A stretch of 64,000 nucleotides of DNA, from NCBI RefSeq assembly GCF_964199755.1, contig NC_133917.1, positions 5,895,967 through 5,959,966 of the forward strand, given 5' to 3'. A program made the translations under genes and the position numbers. The stretch's first letter is position 1, and every line of letters begins with the position of its first letter. The DNA is from Larus michahellis. Taxonomy: Eukaryota > Chordata > Aves > Charadriiformes > Laridae. The notes beneath the pieces were generated by a model. That model saw only the letters and a program-made list of their open reading frames with translations, was not told where the DNA came from and did no database searches. Shown here piece by piece: positions 53,701-62,545 of this stretch.

Positions 53701-55164
53701 CCTGTGTCCTGGATGCTCCTGGACCCTCTGCGTCCCCTTGGATGCTGTCGTAGATCTTCCTCACTAAATCCCCGGAGACTCGAGGATGTAATGAGGGTGG
53801 AGACGCTGACCCTGTTTCCAGCTTTCCTCCTCCGGGCTTTGTTCCGTCCTCTCTGCTTTTGGCCCATCTTTTAAATTTATAAGCTCCTCGGGGCGATTTT
53901 GTGCTCTCTTTTATGGACTTTTACGCTTTCTTCTGCTACAAATTGTTCCGAGGCACCGTGCGGGCTGTGCCCCAGCGCCGCAGCTCCTACGTTCAGTTAG
54001 GTGGGGGGGGGGCGGGGAGGGTGTTGTACGCACCTAACGGGTGCCACACGTAAATGTGGCTCAGTGGAGTCGGGGACCCCCCTCCTGGGGACAAAGGGAC
54101 CCCTCCGGGCTGGGGGCTCCTGCCGTGACAATGACGTGAGGAAGGTTGGGGCAGGGCGAGCGTTGGGTCTCGGAAACCGTTTACCCGGATGGCTCCTGGC
54201 CCTGCCAGAGGAGAAGCGGGTTTTTGTTTGGTTCCCAAGAGCAATCTCAACGATTCAGGTGGGGTTTAGGGGCTTTTTTTTTTTTTTTTTTTTTCCTTTT
54301 TGTGTGCGTGTGTGTGTGTTTTGTTTTGGGTTTTACTGCGGAACCGCTGCCCCGTGTCGAAGCGGCGTTCCCAGCCTCGGGAGAATGAGCCCCCCTCGGC
54401 CCGACGAGGGGGCGGCCGCGGCCGGGGATTCCATGCTTTTCCTTTAGGTCACTTGGAGATTGTGCCTGGAACAAAAAGGTCTTTTTACTGGTATTGTGTG
54501 CACTCCAATGCACCTTTCCCCCGGAGATTCTTGATTAGGGCTTCTGTTGCCCTCAGGCTATTTATCCTGCTAAAAATTAAGATTTATACGCCCCTCGTGT
54601 ATCGGCTTAAAGGCATATCTGAGAGACGCAATAGTATATTTAATGCGTTTTAGTGTGTCCCTCTCACCTTTTCCATGAATAGGAGAGTGTTAACCCTTTG
54701 CCCTTTTTACATTTCCCACCTCCCCACTGCCTGGAAGGGTTTCCAGACCTCTGAAGTGGGCATTGTTCCCGGCTCAGCCCCTTTGTAGCCCCCTTGCCAG
54801 CAAGACGAAGCGGCCGCAGCCGCGCCGTTATGGCAGGCACCCTCTATTTTTTTTTATTTTTTTTTTTTCCCCCGCTCCTTGATTTCGGGGGCGCTTTTTC
54901 TCCCGGGGGTGGGAGGCCAAACTCCGTAACTCCCTCGGTGGGCTCAGGAAAGGGGGCCGGAGCCGCCCAATTCCGACGTTGGTACCGATACCAAACCTTT
55001 AATAAATTCTCCCGTCCGGGTCGCGCGGGAGATTTTAAAGAACTCGAGTTCGTGTCTTTCTTTTTTTGTTTTGGTTTGGGGGGGGGTGGTTTTGATGGTT
55101 TTCTTGTCGTTCCTCTTCGCAGGCAAAGAAGAGGAAAAGAGCAGAACGCTTCGGGATCGTCTGA
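18628..55164 (+). CDS. SARNP: SAP domain-containing ribonucleoprotein (CIP29, Tho1 homolog)
   Basis: Eleven coding exons: 18628-18663, 19082-19181, 20656-20702, 21557-21624, 22862-22913, 26798-26871, 28573-28601, 29184-29209, 30882-30950, 53185-53274 and 55123-55164. They sum to 633 nt, 210 residues plus TGA, the human length. Residues about 8-42 form the SAP nucleic-acid-binding domain ([20 protein letters not shown]). An acidic linker follows ([15 protein letters not shown]). The C-terminal half holds five R-x-x-RF repeats: RAERF at 106, RAARFG at 123, RAQRFG at 153, RKERFG at 177 and RAERFG at 203. These motifs bind the helicase DDX39B in the TREX mRNA-export complex in the nucleus. Introns are long; intron 9 alone is 22,234 bp. 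All splice sites are GT-AG. Confidence 0.97.
19408..20112 (+). mobile_element. Older CR1 fragment split by a younger CR1
   Basis: The left part (19408-about 19488) reads AGGGGAGGTTTAGGATGG...AAATTCTTCACCGAAA. The right part (19936-20112) resumes with AAAGGGTTGTAGAACCTTGG and ends GACGATTCCATGATCC. Together they form one CR1 3' end, interrupted at the ACCGAAA/GAAAGGG point by the copy at 19489-19935. It lies in SARNP intron 2. Confidence 0.8.
19489..19935 (+). mobile_element. CR1 LINE 3' end, nested insertion
   Basis: It starts about GCAGAGGGCCGCGAAGATGA, continues with GAGAGCTGGGGGGGTTCAGC and the CTGTGGCTGCCCCATCCCTG block, and ends ATTCCGTGAGTCTGTG, a CR1 octamer tail. It shares most of its sequence with copies at 36063-37123, 40277-40667 and 51522-51909 and, inverted, 24462-24998. 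Confidence 0.88.
20388..20550 (+). mobile_element. CR1 3'-end fragment
   Basis: It carries GAGAAGCTGTGGCTGCCCCA, GGGGTTCAAGGCCAGGTTGG and a tail CAAACCATTCGGTGATTCC. It is truncated at the 5' end and lies 105 bases before SARNP exon 3. Confidence 0.85.
20703..21556 (+). other. SARNP intron 3
   Basis: Unique sequence with a GTAAGTGT donor and a CCGCAG acceptor. I see no repeat or exon in it. Confidence 0.6.
21625..22861 (+). other. SARNP intron 4
   Basis: Mostly unique sequence; the donor GTAACT is weaker than the neighbouring ones. No mobile element or second gene is evident. Confidence 0.6.
22914..24083 (+). other. SARNP intron 5, unique left part
   Basis: There is no exon-like sequence. 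A small local duplication GGATGGTAAAGGCT occurs twice near 23278-23310. Confidence 0.5.
24084..24332 (-). mobile_element. CR1 3'-end fragment, inverted
   Basis: It starts with AGAATCACAGAATGATTTGG, the reverse complement of the CR1 octamer tail, followed by AAAGCTCACCCAGTTCCACC and the inverted CCCTCCAGGGATGGGGCAGC block. Confidence 0.87.
24333..24458 (+). mobile_element. CR1 3'-end fragment, forward, between two inverted copies
   Basis: CATCCCTGGAGGTGTTTAAA, GGTTGATGGTTGGATTCGAT and GATCTTAAAGGCC are typical of an older CR1 tail in plus orientation. It is wedged between inverted copies on both sides. Confidence 0.75.
24459..24998 (-). mobile_element. CR1 LINE 3' end, inverted
   Basis: Starting with the inverted tail CATAGAACCACAGAATGG, it runs through the same blocks as the forward copy at 19489-19935 in reverse, ending near CCCAGATCTGGAGGCAGC. 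Open minus-strand frames here have no function of their own. Confidence 0.88.
24999..26797 (+). other. SARNP intron 5, right part
   Basis: No CR1 and no tandem array. AT-richer patches occur around 25540-25700. A 162-residue frame at 26071-26559 has no recognisable domain and I treat it as chance. Confidence 0.5.
27050..28052 (+). mobile_element. CR1 LINE, about 1 kb, with reverse-transcriptase remnant
   Basis: The 5' part of the copy translates to [12 protein letters not shown] and then [12 protein letters not shown], the FADD-type catalytic motif of the CR1 reverse transcriptase, before frameshifts and stops. The 3' part has TGCTGGAGAGGGGACAGC, GGAAGTTCCACCTCAACATG and GGGATTCTGTGGGATTCTGT. 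It lies in SARNP intron 6. It is the longest uninterrupted CR1 copy in the window, 5'-truncated and inactive. Confidence 0.9.
28053..28572 (+). other. SARNP intron 6, right part
   Basis: Unique sequence up to the CGGCAG acceptor of exon 7; nothing else is seen. Confidence 0.5.
28602..29183 (+). other. SARNP intron 7
   Basis: Unique sequence, with an A run near 28671-28680. No element is recognised. Confidence 0.5.
29210..29654 (+). other. SARNP intron 8, left part
   Basis: Unique, with a short inverted repeat GCGGGCGG and CCGCCCGC at 29292-29314 and a T run near 29488. Confidence 0.5.
29655..30137 (+). mobile_element. CR1 LINE 3' end
   Basis: It begins CAGGGAACTGCTGGAGAGGG, shares TTATAAATACTGAAAGGGGG and AACATGAGGAGGAA with the copies at 27050, 40897 and 47146, and ends GATTCTGTGGGATTCTGTG. 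Confidence 0.88.
30138..30881 (+). other. SARNP intron 8, right part
   Basis: Unique sequence ending in an AT-rich tract and the TTTGTAG acceptor of exon 9. No element is recognised. Confidence 0.5.
32681..32868 (-). mobile_element. CR1 3'-end fragment, inverted, older subfamily
   Basis: ATTCATAGAATCATAGAATT is the inverted octamer tail. GTTGGAAGAGACCTTAAAGA and CCACTAGATAGGGTTGCTCA follow, closer to the nested copy at 35827-36062 than to the other copies. Confidence 0.87.
32876..32977. repeat. Tandem duplication, two copies of 51 bp
   Basis: TTTGTGTCCCCCGATGGAGC and CAGCGGGGCTCGCTGGCCG occur twice with a 51-base offset and almost no difference. It abuts the CR1 fragment on its left. Confidence 0.9.
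35752..37123 (+). mobile_element. CR1 LINE, about 1.1 kb, interrupted by another CR1
   Basis: The left part (35752-35826) is CR1 reverse-transcriptase-region sequence ending GATTTGATGGATGGACCAT. It resumes at 36063 with GACCACTGGGTGGATAAGG and continues through a GAGTTTGCTGATGACACCGA block (FADD-type motif) to a tail CTGTGATTCTGTG. Several frameshifts and stops break the frame. Confidence 0.85.
35827..36062 (+). mobile_element. Nested CR1 3' end with a short 5' triplication
   Basis: It begins with three copies of a ~20-base CATTAGGAAGATGGACCAT unit, then GAAGTTCTTCACCGTGAGGG, and ends CAGTTCCATGATTCTGTGAC. The host sequence GACCA flanks both ends, a candidate target-site duplication. Confidence 0.8.
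40277..40667 (+). mobile_element. CR1 LINE 3' end
   Basis: GCTGAGAGAGCTGGGGGGG starts it, with GAGGAAGAAATTGTTTGCTG and a tail CCGTTCTGTGATTCT. It is nearly identical to the copy at 51522-51909. Confidence 0.9.
40897..41402 (+). mobile_element. CR1 LINE 3' end
   Basis: It begins TGGAGCGCTGGGTCCAGTTC and ends CCGGCCAGTCTGGGATTCTG. It belongs with the copies at 27050, 29655 and 47146 and lies 230 bases after the previous CR1. Confidence 0.9.
43610..43786 (-). mobile_element. CR1 3'-end fragment, inverted
   Basis: TGCAGAACGGTTTGGCTTGG, CCATGGGCAGGGACACCTCC and CCCTCCAGGGATGGGGCAGC are inverted CR1 blocks, with a small internal expansion (CAAATCCAAAGCTTAAATC). Confidence 0.82.
44743..44860. repeat. 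Poly(T) tracts
   Basis: A run of about 28 T at 44743-44770 and shorter runs at 44828-44850. No CR1 sequence adjoins them. Confidence 0.8.
47146..47702 (+). mobile_element. CR1 LINE 3' end
   Basis: Starting GGAGGTCATCCTCCCCCTCA, it carries the block CTGGTCCAGTTCTGGGCTCC-like region and ends GGCCAGTCTGGGATTCTGTG. It is closely similar to 40897-41402 and to the 3' half of 27050-28052. Confidence 0.9.
48488..49245. repeat. Minisatellite of TGTCCTGCGCTCTGCA units
   Basis: Units of 9-10 bases (TGTCCTGCG) alternate with CTCTGCATGTCC or ACCCTG blocks, giving higher-order units near 27 bp with interspersed CATGTCCTTCATGTCCTG variants. All three plus frames and some minus frames stay open for hundreds of codons. 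They encode only Cys/Ser/Leu or Gln/Gly/His repeats and are not genes. Confidence 0.95.
49638..49686. repeat. Three copies of a 16-bp unit
   Basis: CTTGGGGACATCGGC-type units repeat three times. Confidence 0.8.
51522..51909 (+). mobile_element. CR1 LINE 3' end
   Basis: It begins GCTGAGAGAGCTGGGGGGGT and ends AAACCGTTCTGTGATCC. It lacks the longer octamer tail. Confidence 0.9.
52650..52993. repeat. Pyrimidine-rich 11-bp minisatellite
   Basis: About thirty copies of GCCCTTCTCCA or TCCCTTCTCCA variants form a long C/T tract about 200 bases before SARNP exon 10. The complementary strand is purine-rich. Confidence 0.95.
53275..55122 (+). other. SARNP intron 10
   Basis: Mostly unique sequence. 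It contains a T run with GTGTGTGTG near 54271-54320, and a locally AT-rich, unique block at 54530-54665. The acceptor CTCTTCGCAG precedes exon 11. Confidence 0.6.
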
Positions 55165-57544
55165 TGCCGGTCCCGTCTCACGCCGGCCCGTTTGCAGTGT
55201 GCCTCTCGAGTGCGTGCATCCTCTCCCCCCCCCTCTTCCCCCCACCATTTTTCTCTCACCGCCCCACTGTTTCTCTAGGTTTTAGCGATGAGTAGACAGG
55301 GAACACGTCCCCCGCCCCCCGTAGTTGTACGATTGTGCTACTTATGGGTTTGGGTTTGTTCGCTTTGGGGTTTCGTTTGGTTTTTTTTTTTTTTTTTTTT
55401 TTCAAGTTTACAAAGTTTAAAAATGAAGAAGAGTTGAGCAAAAAGAAAGACGCTGTTCTCGCTGCGTCTCCGGCAGCCTTCCCGGCTTTTCCCAGCTCAC
55501 CGCGGCAGCTCTCCCCAGGGGTACCGTCCGACGGAGAGTCTCCCGGTGCCCTCCCGGTGCTTGGGGGGGAACCAAACTCTGCCCGGTAAATAGACGGGGG
55601 TAAATAGACGGGGGTAAATAGACGGGCAGCCAGAGCGAGGGTCGGAGCCCGGTGTCTGCCGTGCCAGGAGGAAGGGGAAGCGCCGAGGAAGGAGCAGGGT
55701 TGGCGCCGCCCTCAGCGGTTGCTTTCCTAGTTGAAGGATTCCCAGGACGCTGCCGAAGCGGGGACCAGTTTGCAGCCTGCTGTTTGCCATCCAATGCCGT
55801 CCCCAGCGCTCAGACTGCCCTCGTCCCCTCCTCCTCCTCCTCTTCCTCCTCCCCGTGCCAACGGGCCCCAGGTTCGGCCGTGTCCCGGTCTCTTCCCAGC
55901 AGCTGGGAGGAGAACGCGACATCCGGAGAACGCGCTGCGTTCCGCCGGTCCCGCTCTGCCTCTCCGGCATCTCACCCCAGCCGGGATCTGACAGGTTGAA
56001 CCGTCAGGGAAGGATTTTTCTCAATTATATCGTCTTGTGTTTTCGAGAAAAAAGAGAAAAAAGAAAAAAAAAAATGGAAGTGGGGCGTGGGGGAGCCGAC
56101 GCGCGGCGCAGTTTCCCCACTGCCCGCCTTCCCCGGCGGAGGCTGATGGGAATTGTCAGGGCAGGAATCGCCGATTAACCCCGGCTCGAGACCGCTGTCC
56201 TAAAATGAGGAGGAAGCCGTAGCAAACGGAGCCGGTTCTCACCGCTCCGTGTATCCCGCCTTGCTAAGCCCTCTGCGGCTTGCGGCGGCTCGGGCGCCTC
56301 GTCCGGGTTCCTCCGAGGTCACTGATACATTTCCTTCCCTAAACGCCAAACCGTTGGAACGGTTTTGCCCGGCTCTGGTCTCAGGCTGGGTTTTATCTCC
56401 TCCTCCCTTTGCCTCGCAGTAGCTGCCGGGCTGGTTTAACGCCCGGATTCGCCGAAGAAGCCTCAGTCTTCCCCGAGCCGCCCGGCGGGGCGGGAGAGCA
56501 CCGGCGTTTCCCCGCGACCCGTGTTTTGGGCGCGGAAGGTCTTCGGTAGCCGTGCAGGAAACGCTCCGCTGCGTTATCCATAGCCCTTTGGGGGAAATCA
56601 CGGGACAAAATTTGGCCGAGTCGGGCTAAAGGCAGCTCTGCCCCGGCCTGCGGAGCGCTCCTTGCCGCTTCAGTGTCTCCGGCGGCGCCTGAGGAGAGCC
56701 GCAGGGAGGGATCCCCCGGGGAATCGCGAGGGTGGAAGAGGTGGTGGAAGCGGAGAAGCGCAGGACGCCGGAGTTGGCCGGGCAGAGGAGCCGCCTGGTG
56801 CCCGTTCCTCCTCTGCCTGCCTGGAGGATTAATTCCACCCGAGCGTTGGTCCCGCTCCTCTCCCGCCCCGTGCCGAGCTGTCCCTCCCGCGGGCAGCCCG
56901 CGCTCTCTCTGCCCGTCTGTCTGTCCGTCTGCCCGCGCGGGGCGGCGCAGCTGAAATCCTTCCCTCCCCTGAAGCCTGACGTCCCGGGATTCGTATTTCT
57001 GACCGTAACCTCGTACCGGAGCGACGTTTTGCCTCCCCTGCGCCCGGTTCCTTAAGACGCTGGCGAGCAGCAGACGCCGTGTACAAACCCCCGAGGCTTA
57101 CACCAGATCTGTAAGAAGCAATATAAAGATATATATTTTTTAACGTAGAAGTCTTCGAACCGCTTCTGTCCCGTGAAGGTTTGCCGCCCGACTGCGTCCG
57201 CCTGCCCTGGGTGACTCCAAGCAATACCTTGGCCGTTGATTTCCCTTCCCAAAGGGCAGCTAAAAGCCACGGGGGCTGGGTCGCGCTGCGCGTCCCGGCT
57301 CGGCGGCGGCTGAGCGAGCCGGAGCTCCCTCGCTCCTTCCTGATTTCCTGTAACAGCGTTCTTCTGATTTTATTTTTTTTTTATTGGATTTGATTTTTTT
57401 TTTTTTTTTTTTTTTTGTACGTCGAATTTTCTAAGACGCGTATTTTCTATTCGGCTCGTGATCCGGTGGCTGGTTATTCGCTTGAAACAGTTTTGTCGCG
57501 TGCCGGGATGGGGGCAAACGTTGCGTTTCGGTCTCGCGTTTCGT
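55165..57544 (+). other. Probable SARNP 3' UTR and downstream sequence
   Basis: No coding exon is visible. The block includes a T run at 55381-55402, A-rich sequence near 56046-56075 and a 14-bp triplicate at 55585-55626. No AATAAA was found before 57545, so the 3' UTR may be long or use a variant signal. Confidence 0.5.
55585..55626. repeat. Three exact copies of a 14-bp unit
   Basis: GGTAAATAGACGGG occurs three times in direct succession. Confidence 0.9.
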
Positions 57545-57550
57545 AATAAA
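57545..57550 (+). terminator. Candidate polyadenylation signal (AATAAA), possibly SARNP
   Basis: CGTAATAAAACCGC is followed by a TCTCTGTTTG stretch about 30 bases on. If used by SARNP the 3' UTR would be about 2.4 kb. Confidence 0.35.
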
Positions 57551-58195
57551 ACCGCTTCTCCGGAGCGATGCCAGGCTCTCTGTTTGACGCGCAGCCGGAG
57601 CGCGCCGCCGGCAGGGACCGCGGCTGATGGCGACGTGGCCACTGCCGCTCCTGGGACACCCTGCCCGGCCCGGCCGGTGCTTCGGGACTGTCCGAACCTT
57701 GATCCCGTGGGGCTTGGCCAAAGTCCTGCCTCTCCAGCGTGACCTCGCTGCCCGTTGGGACGCGACGCTCCGTCTCGCGCTGTCCTCGGGGAGCTGCCCG
57801 GGCTCCGGGACCTGGCTGTCACCCGCCCTGGGATGGTGACGGGGTGGTCACCCCTCTTCCCGGCCGCCCGTTCGGCGCTGTGGGACCTGAGGGGACGCGC
57901 CGATGACCCCTCTTCTTGGCTTCGCCGCGTCCGTTGGCTTCGGGTCCCGGGACGAGCTGGGGAGCGGGATGTGGCCACTCCAGGGGCTGCGGGTCAGCGG
58001 TGGCCGCTCCTGAGCGCGGAGGACGAGGAGCCACCTGGACTGCGCTGTCTCCTGTCACTTCCAGTGGCCTTGGTGGCACCTGGGACCTCGCTCCGACGGT
58101 GCCATGCCGCAGCTCTAGGGACTCAACGATTTCACCACCGGCTCCGCTCGCTGGCCCGGGGACCGGAGCGGTGGGGGGGTCCCGGCCCTGTTTCT
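57551..58195. other. Intergenic, GC-rich, no feature recognised
   Basis: Open frames exist on both strands because of base composition, but none shows a domain or splice pattern I can support. Confidence 0.4.
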
Positions 58196-58805
58196 GCCCA
58201 TCCCAGACGTGTGTCCCCAGCCCACACCGCTGTCCCCAGCCCGTGCCATTGTCCCCAGCCTGTGCCAGTGTCTCCAGCCCCTGATGGTGTCCCCAGCCCA
58301 CGCCATTGTCCCCAGCCCACAGTGGTGTCCCCAGCCCACACTAGTGTCCCCAGCCCTACAGTGTCCCCAACCCACACCAGTGTCCCCAGCCCCTGATGGT
58401 GTCCCCAGCCCACACTGGTGTCCCCGGCCCATGCCAGTGTCCTCAGCCCACACCGGTGTCCCCAGCCCACAGTGTCCCTATCCCACACCAGTGTCCCCAG
58501 CCCACACCAGTGTCCCCAGCCCACAGCGGTGTCCCCAACCCACACCAGTGTCCCCAGCCTGTGCCGGTGTCCCCAGCCCACAGTGTCCCTATCCCACACC
58601 AGTGTTCCCAGCCCCTGATGGTGTCCCCAGCCCACAGTGTCTCCAGCCCACACCAGTGTCCCCAGCCCACAGCAGTGTCCCCAACCCACACCAGTGTCCC
58701 CAGCCCACGACGGTGTCCACATCCTGCAGTGTCCCTGGCCTGTGCCAGTGTCCCCAGCCTGCACCAGTGTCCCCAGCCCCTGATGGTGTCCCCAGCCAGT
58801 GCCGG
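58196..58805. repeat. Minisatellite of about 19 bp, TGTCCCCAGCCCACACCAG
   Basis: About thirty units with variant second halves (CCCACAGTGG, CCCCTGATGG, CCTGTGCCAG). Frames on both strands are open by chance. Confidence 0.95.
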
Positions 58806-59795
58806 CAGCGCTGCCCCCACTCCCCGGGACGGTGCCGGGGGCTGTCGTGCCGATGACGTCGCATCTTTGTCCCCCCTCCTGGGCGCGGGGGAGAATCCTT
58901 CCCCAATGGCCGTGCGTTTAAACCCCCCCCCCTCGCCCCCTCCCCGGCCCCGGTTAGTTTTCCTCTGGGAGCCGGGGGCTGCTCGCGGCTAATTTGGGCT
59001 GAATAAGGGGGGGAAAGAAAGCGGGGGGCGCACAATGAGCGGGGCGAAGTGTGGGAAAGCGAAGGGAAGAAAAGGAAGGCCGGGGCTCTGCAGCGTGAGA
59101 GCGGTGCCCGAATTCGGCATGAAGTCACTTGTCACAGCAGCCGCTCGGGCTGGAAATGCGAGTGGGACGATGGGTCAGGCCCCGGAGGGGGGACAATGGG
59201 GTGGCGGTGGCGGGGGACACACGCGGGACGAGAGGGAGAACCGGGAGTGGGGGGCGTTTTTTGCACGACGGAGCGAGGTGCGCGGTGGAGGGGACGCAGG
59301 GGGACCGGTGCCAACGTGTCCCTTCCTCCCGCTGCGCTGGCCTCGTCTCCCTCCGGCCTCGTCTCCCTCCGGCCTCTTGGCCCCCGGATCCTCCTTGTTT
59401 TGGTTGGAAACGGCTTTTCTTCAAATTCGCAAAAATCGGGAGATTTTTGGAGCCTGGGCCGGGGGGGGGATGCCACCACCGTCCCACCTCCACCCGCGCT
59501 GGTGCCGGAGCCGTGAACCCGTGGCCTTCCCGGGTCGGTGCTGGCTCCGGGTGGGATGTGGGATGTGGGATGCGGGATGCGGGATGCGGGATGCGCTGGG
59601 TCCCACTGTGGGGCTCTGTGGGGGCTGGAGGGGGGGTCCCATCCCGGGAGGTGGCCGTGGGCCGCTGCTGTGACAACTTTCTCCTCTGTCTCCAGACTCG
59701 CCGCTCTCCCGCAGCTTCTCCCGGAGGTGCTGACCTTCCTCGGCCGGTCGCTCCCACCCCCCAGGGCCTTTCTCCGGCCGGGATGCAGGAGCCGT
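58806..59795. other. Intergenic, GC-rich, no gene recognised
   Basis: It includes a short GGGATGC/GGGATGT run at 59555-59595 and CCTCGTCTCCCTCCGG duplicated near 59340-59370. No exon can be supported. Confidence 0.45.
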
Positions 59796-60435
59796 GGCCG
59801 GTTGCTGCCTCCATCCCCGGGAATCCTCCTTCCAGCCCTGGGAATCCTCCTTCCAGCCCTGGGAATTGTCCTTCCGGCCCTGGGAATTGACTTCCATCCC
59901 TGGGAATTGTTCTTCCATCCCCATGAAGCCTCCTTCCAGCCCTGGGAATCCTCCTTCCAGGCCCGGGAATTGTCCTTCCAGGCCCGGGAATTTTCCTTCC
60001 ATCCCCAGGAATTCTCCGTCCATCCCCGGGAATCCTCTTTACATCCCCGGGAATCCTCCTTCCAGCCCTGGGAATCCTCTTTCCATCCCCAGGAATCGTC
60101 CTTCCATCCCTGGGAATCGTCCTTCCATCCCTGGGAATCCTCCTTCCATCTCTGTGAATTGTCCTTCCAGCCCGTGAATCCTCCTTCCAGCCCTGGGAAT
60201 TGTCCTTCCAGCCCCAGGAATTGTTCTTCCAGCCCTGGGAATCCTCCTTCCAGCCCTGGGAATCATCCGTTCATCCCCGCGAAGCCTCCTTCCAGCCCTG
60301 GGAATTGACTTCCATCCCTGGGAATCCTCCTTCCATCCCTGGGAATCCTCTTTACATCCCCAGGAATCCTCCTTCCAGGCCTGGGAATCCTCCTCCTTCC
60401 AGCCCTGGGAATCCTCCTCTTTCCAGCCCTGGCAC
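59796..60435. repeat. Minisatellite of about 21 bp, GGAATCCTCCTTCCAGCCCTG
   Basis: Roughly thirty units alternate CTTCCAGCCCTGGGAAT with CTTCCATCCCTGGGAAT and TTACATCCCCGGGAAT forms. Confidence 0.95.
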
Positions 60436-62105
60436 CGCTGGGGACATGGGTGGCTCCGTAAGGACGTGGGACGGGGAATTGGGACTCCCCAAATCCTACT
60501 TGCGAGCGACCTGCGTCCCGCCGCCCGGGATGGGTTGGGGATCCTGGGATGGAGCTGGAGTCCCGTCCCTGCCGGTGGCACCGCCGGGGGGAATGGGGGG
60601 AGGGTGCGGAGCCCCCCCTGTCCCTGGGGAGCCTTGTCCCCGCAGCCGCTGCTCGCGTGCCGTCCCTGCGGCCAGCGCGGCGTCCCGGCTCTGTGCCGGG
60701 GGGGGGCTGGATCGTGCCCAGCTCTCCCGGGTGGTGGCCCCGGTGCCGGCATCGTTGTCATCATGTGTGTCCCGTTCCGCCCCCCCCCGGGCCCCGGGTG
60801 CCCGTGGAGCTCCGCCAAGCTCCCCGCGGGGGCTTTAATTACTGCGAAGGTCGCATGCGGCCCGTCTCGTTAGAAGGTTCCGGGAGCGGGGGGATGTCAT
60901 GGCGCAGCTGTGGGTGGTCGTCCGGATGTCCCTGTCCTAATTTGTCGTCCGGCCCCCCCCCCGGCCCCCCGCTACCCCGTCCCCAGCCCCTGGGGTCTCT
61001 GAATTAGGTCACCCGATGGATGGATGGCCGGGGGGTTGGGGGGAAGCGATGTGGGGTGCAGCCCCCGCGGCCTCGGGGGTGGGGGGGGGGAGACGTGACC
61101 ACAACAAAAGCAAGCGCTCGTTAAACTCTTGACATCGTCCTCCCAAGCGAACAAACAACCCCCCCACACACCCCACACCCCCCGCCCCAGCCACCACCCG
61201 GGGACCTGCGTCTCATCCCTCCGGCGGCCCCCCTGGGTGGGTGGCACAGCCGTGTGCATGTCCCCCCCCCTCCTCGGGGTAGGGGGGGGGCGACGGTGGG
61301 CAGGGGTGGCAGCGGGGACGCTGCGGAGCTCCCCGCCAGCGCCGGGTGTTGTCCCCGGGGACGCGCTGGGCTGTTGTCACCCTCGGTGCGTCGCGTGGCA
61401 TCGCGTCGCGTGGCGCTTCGCCTGGCCCCATGGCTCCGCGCCGCCCTGTGGGTCCCAAACCACCGTCCCCACCCGTCCCCAGGAGCTTTTATCCATGGGG
61501 AAGCCGAGCCCAGGGAAGGGCAGAGGTGGCAGCTCCCCCCTTTTCTCGGTGCCTTGTCCTCGGCCGCGGCGAGACCCCAGCCCGGCCTGGAGCCTCTCCT
61601 GGCCCCACGGCGAGCTCTCGGCCGAGGTGGGGCTGGGGGTCTGCGGAGACCCCCGGCTAGAGGGGGCAGCGGGGGCAGGAGAGCGGAGAAACGGCCGCCG
61701 TCCATCGCCAACGGAGCGAGATCCCACGCCGGAGCTGAGTCCTCGTGGCCGGCCCCAGCTTGTGCCAGCAGGTCCCCTGCTACCCCCCACCCCACCCCCC
61801 CCCGCCCCCCGCCATGGGCAGTGACCCTCCACTGCCCACCCTGTCCCCTCCCGCCGCCGCCATCCGCTGCCACATTCCCGGCATACCTGCCGCCCCTAAT
61901 GAGCCTCCATAAAGGCCGCCCCGCGCTCGGCTCCTCCGGCTCTTGGGGCCACTTGTAAATCCCAGCTTTACAACGGGGAGCTGCGCCGGGAGGAAGCGGG
62001 GGACGGCGGGGGGTCCCTCGGGGGTGGGGGGGGGACACATGGCTCTTGCCATCACCCAGAGCCGGTGGGTCCATGTGGGGTGTCCCCGGCTCTGTCGGGG
62101 CTGTC
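60436..62105. other. Intergenic, GC-rich, no gene recognised
   Basis: Short AT-richer unique patches stand out near 60835-60890 (GCTTTAATTACTGCG) and 61890-61980 (CCCCTAATGAGCCTCCATAA). They look less random than their surroundings but have no visible coding potential. Confidence 0.45.
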
Positions 62106-62545
62106 TCCATCCCTGTCCCGTGTCCTGGGTCCTCCATCCCTGCTCCATGTTCCCCATCCCTGCTCCATGTTCCCCATCCCTGTTCCATGCCCTCCATCCT
62201 TGTCCCATGTCCTCCATCCCTGTTCCCTGTCCTCCATCCCTGTTCCCTGTCCCCCATCCCTGTCCCGTGTCCTCCATCCCTGTTCCCTGTCCTCCATCCC
62301 TGTTCCCTTTCCTCCATCCCTGTCCCATGTCCTCCATCCCTGTTCCATGTCCTTCATCCCTGTTCCATGTCCTTCATCCCTGTCCCAGGTTTCTCCATCC
62401 TTGTCCCATGTCCTCCATCCCTATTCCATGTGCTCCATCGCTGTCCTGGGTGTCTCCATCCCTGTTCCCTTTCCCCCATCCCTGTCCCATGTGCTCCATC
62501 CCTGTTCCCTGTCCCCCATCCCTGTCCCATGTCCTCCGTTCCCTC
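62106..62545. repeat. Minisatellite of about 20 bp, TCCATCCCTGTCCCATGTCC
   Basis: About twenty units vary between CCATG, CCCTG, CCGTG and TTCCC forms. Confidence 0.95.

Noticed and set aside
58132-58820. CRISPR-like regular repeats with spacers
   Set aside because: The units are contiguous minisatellite repeats without unique spacers, and the window is a vertebrate genome.
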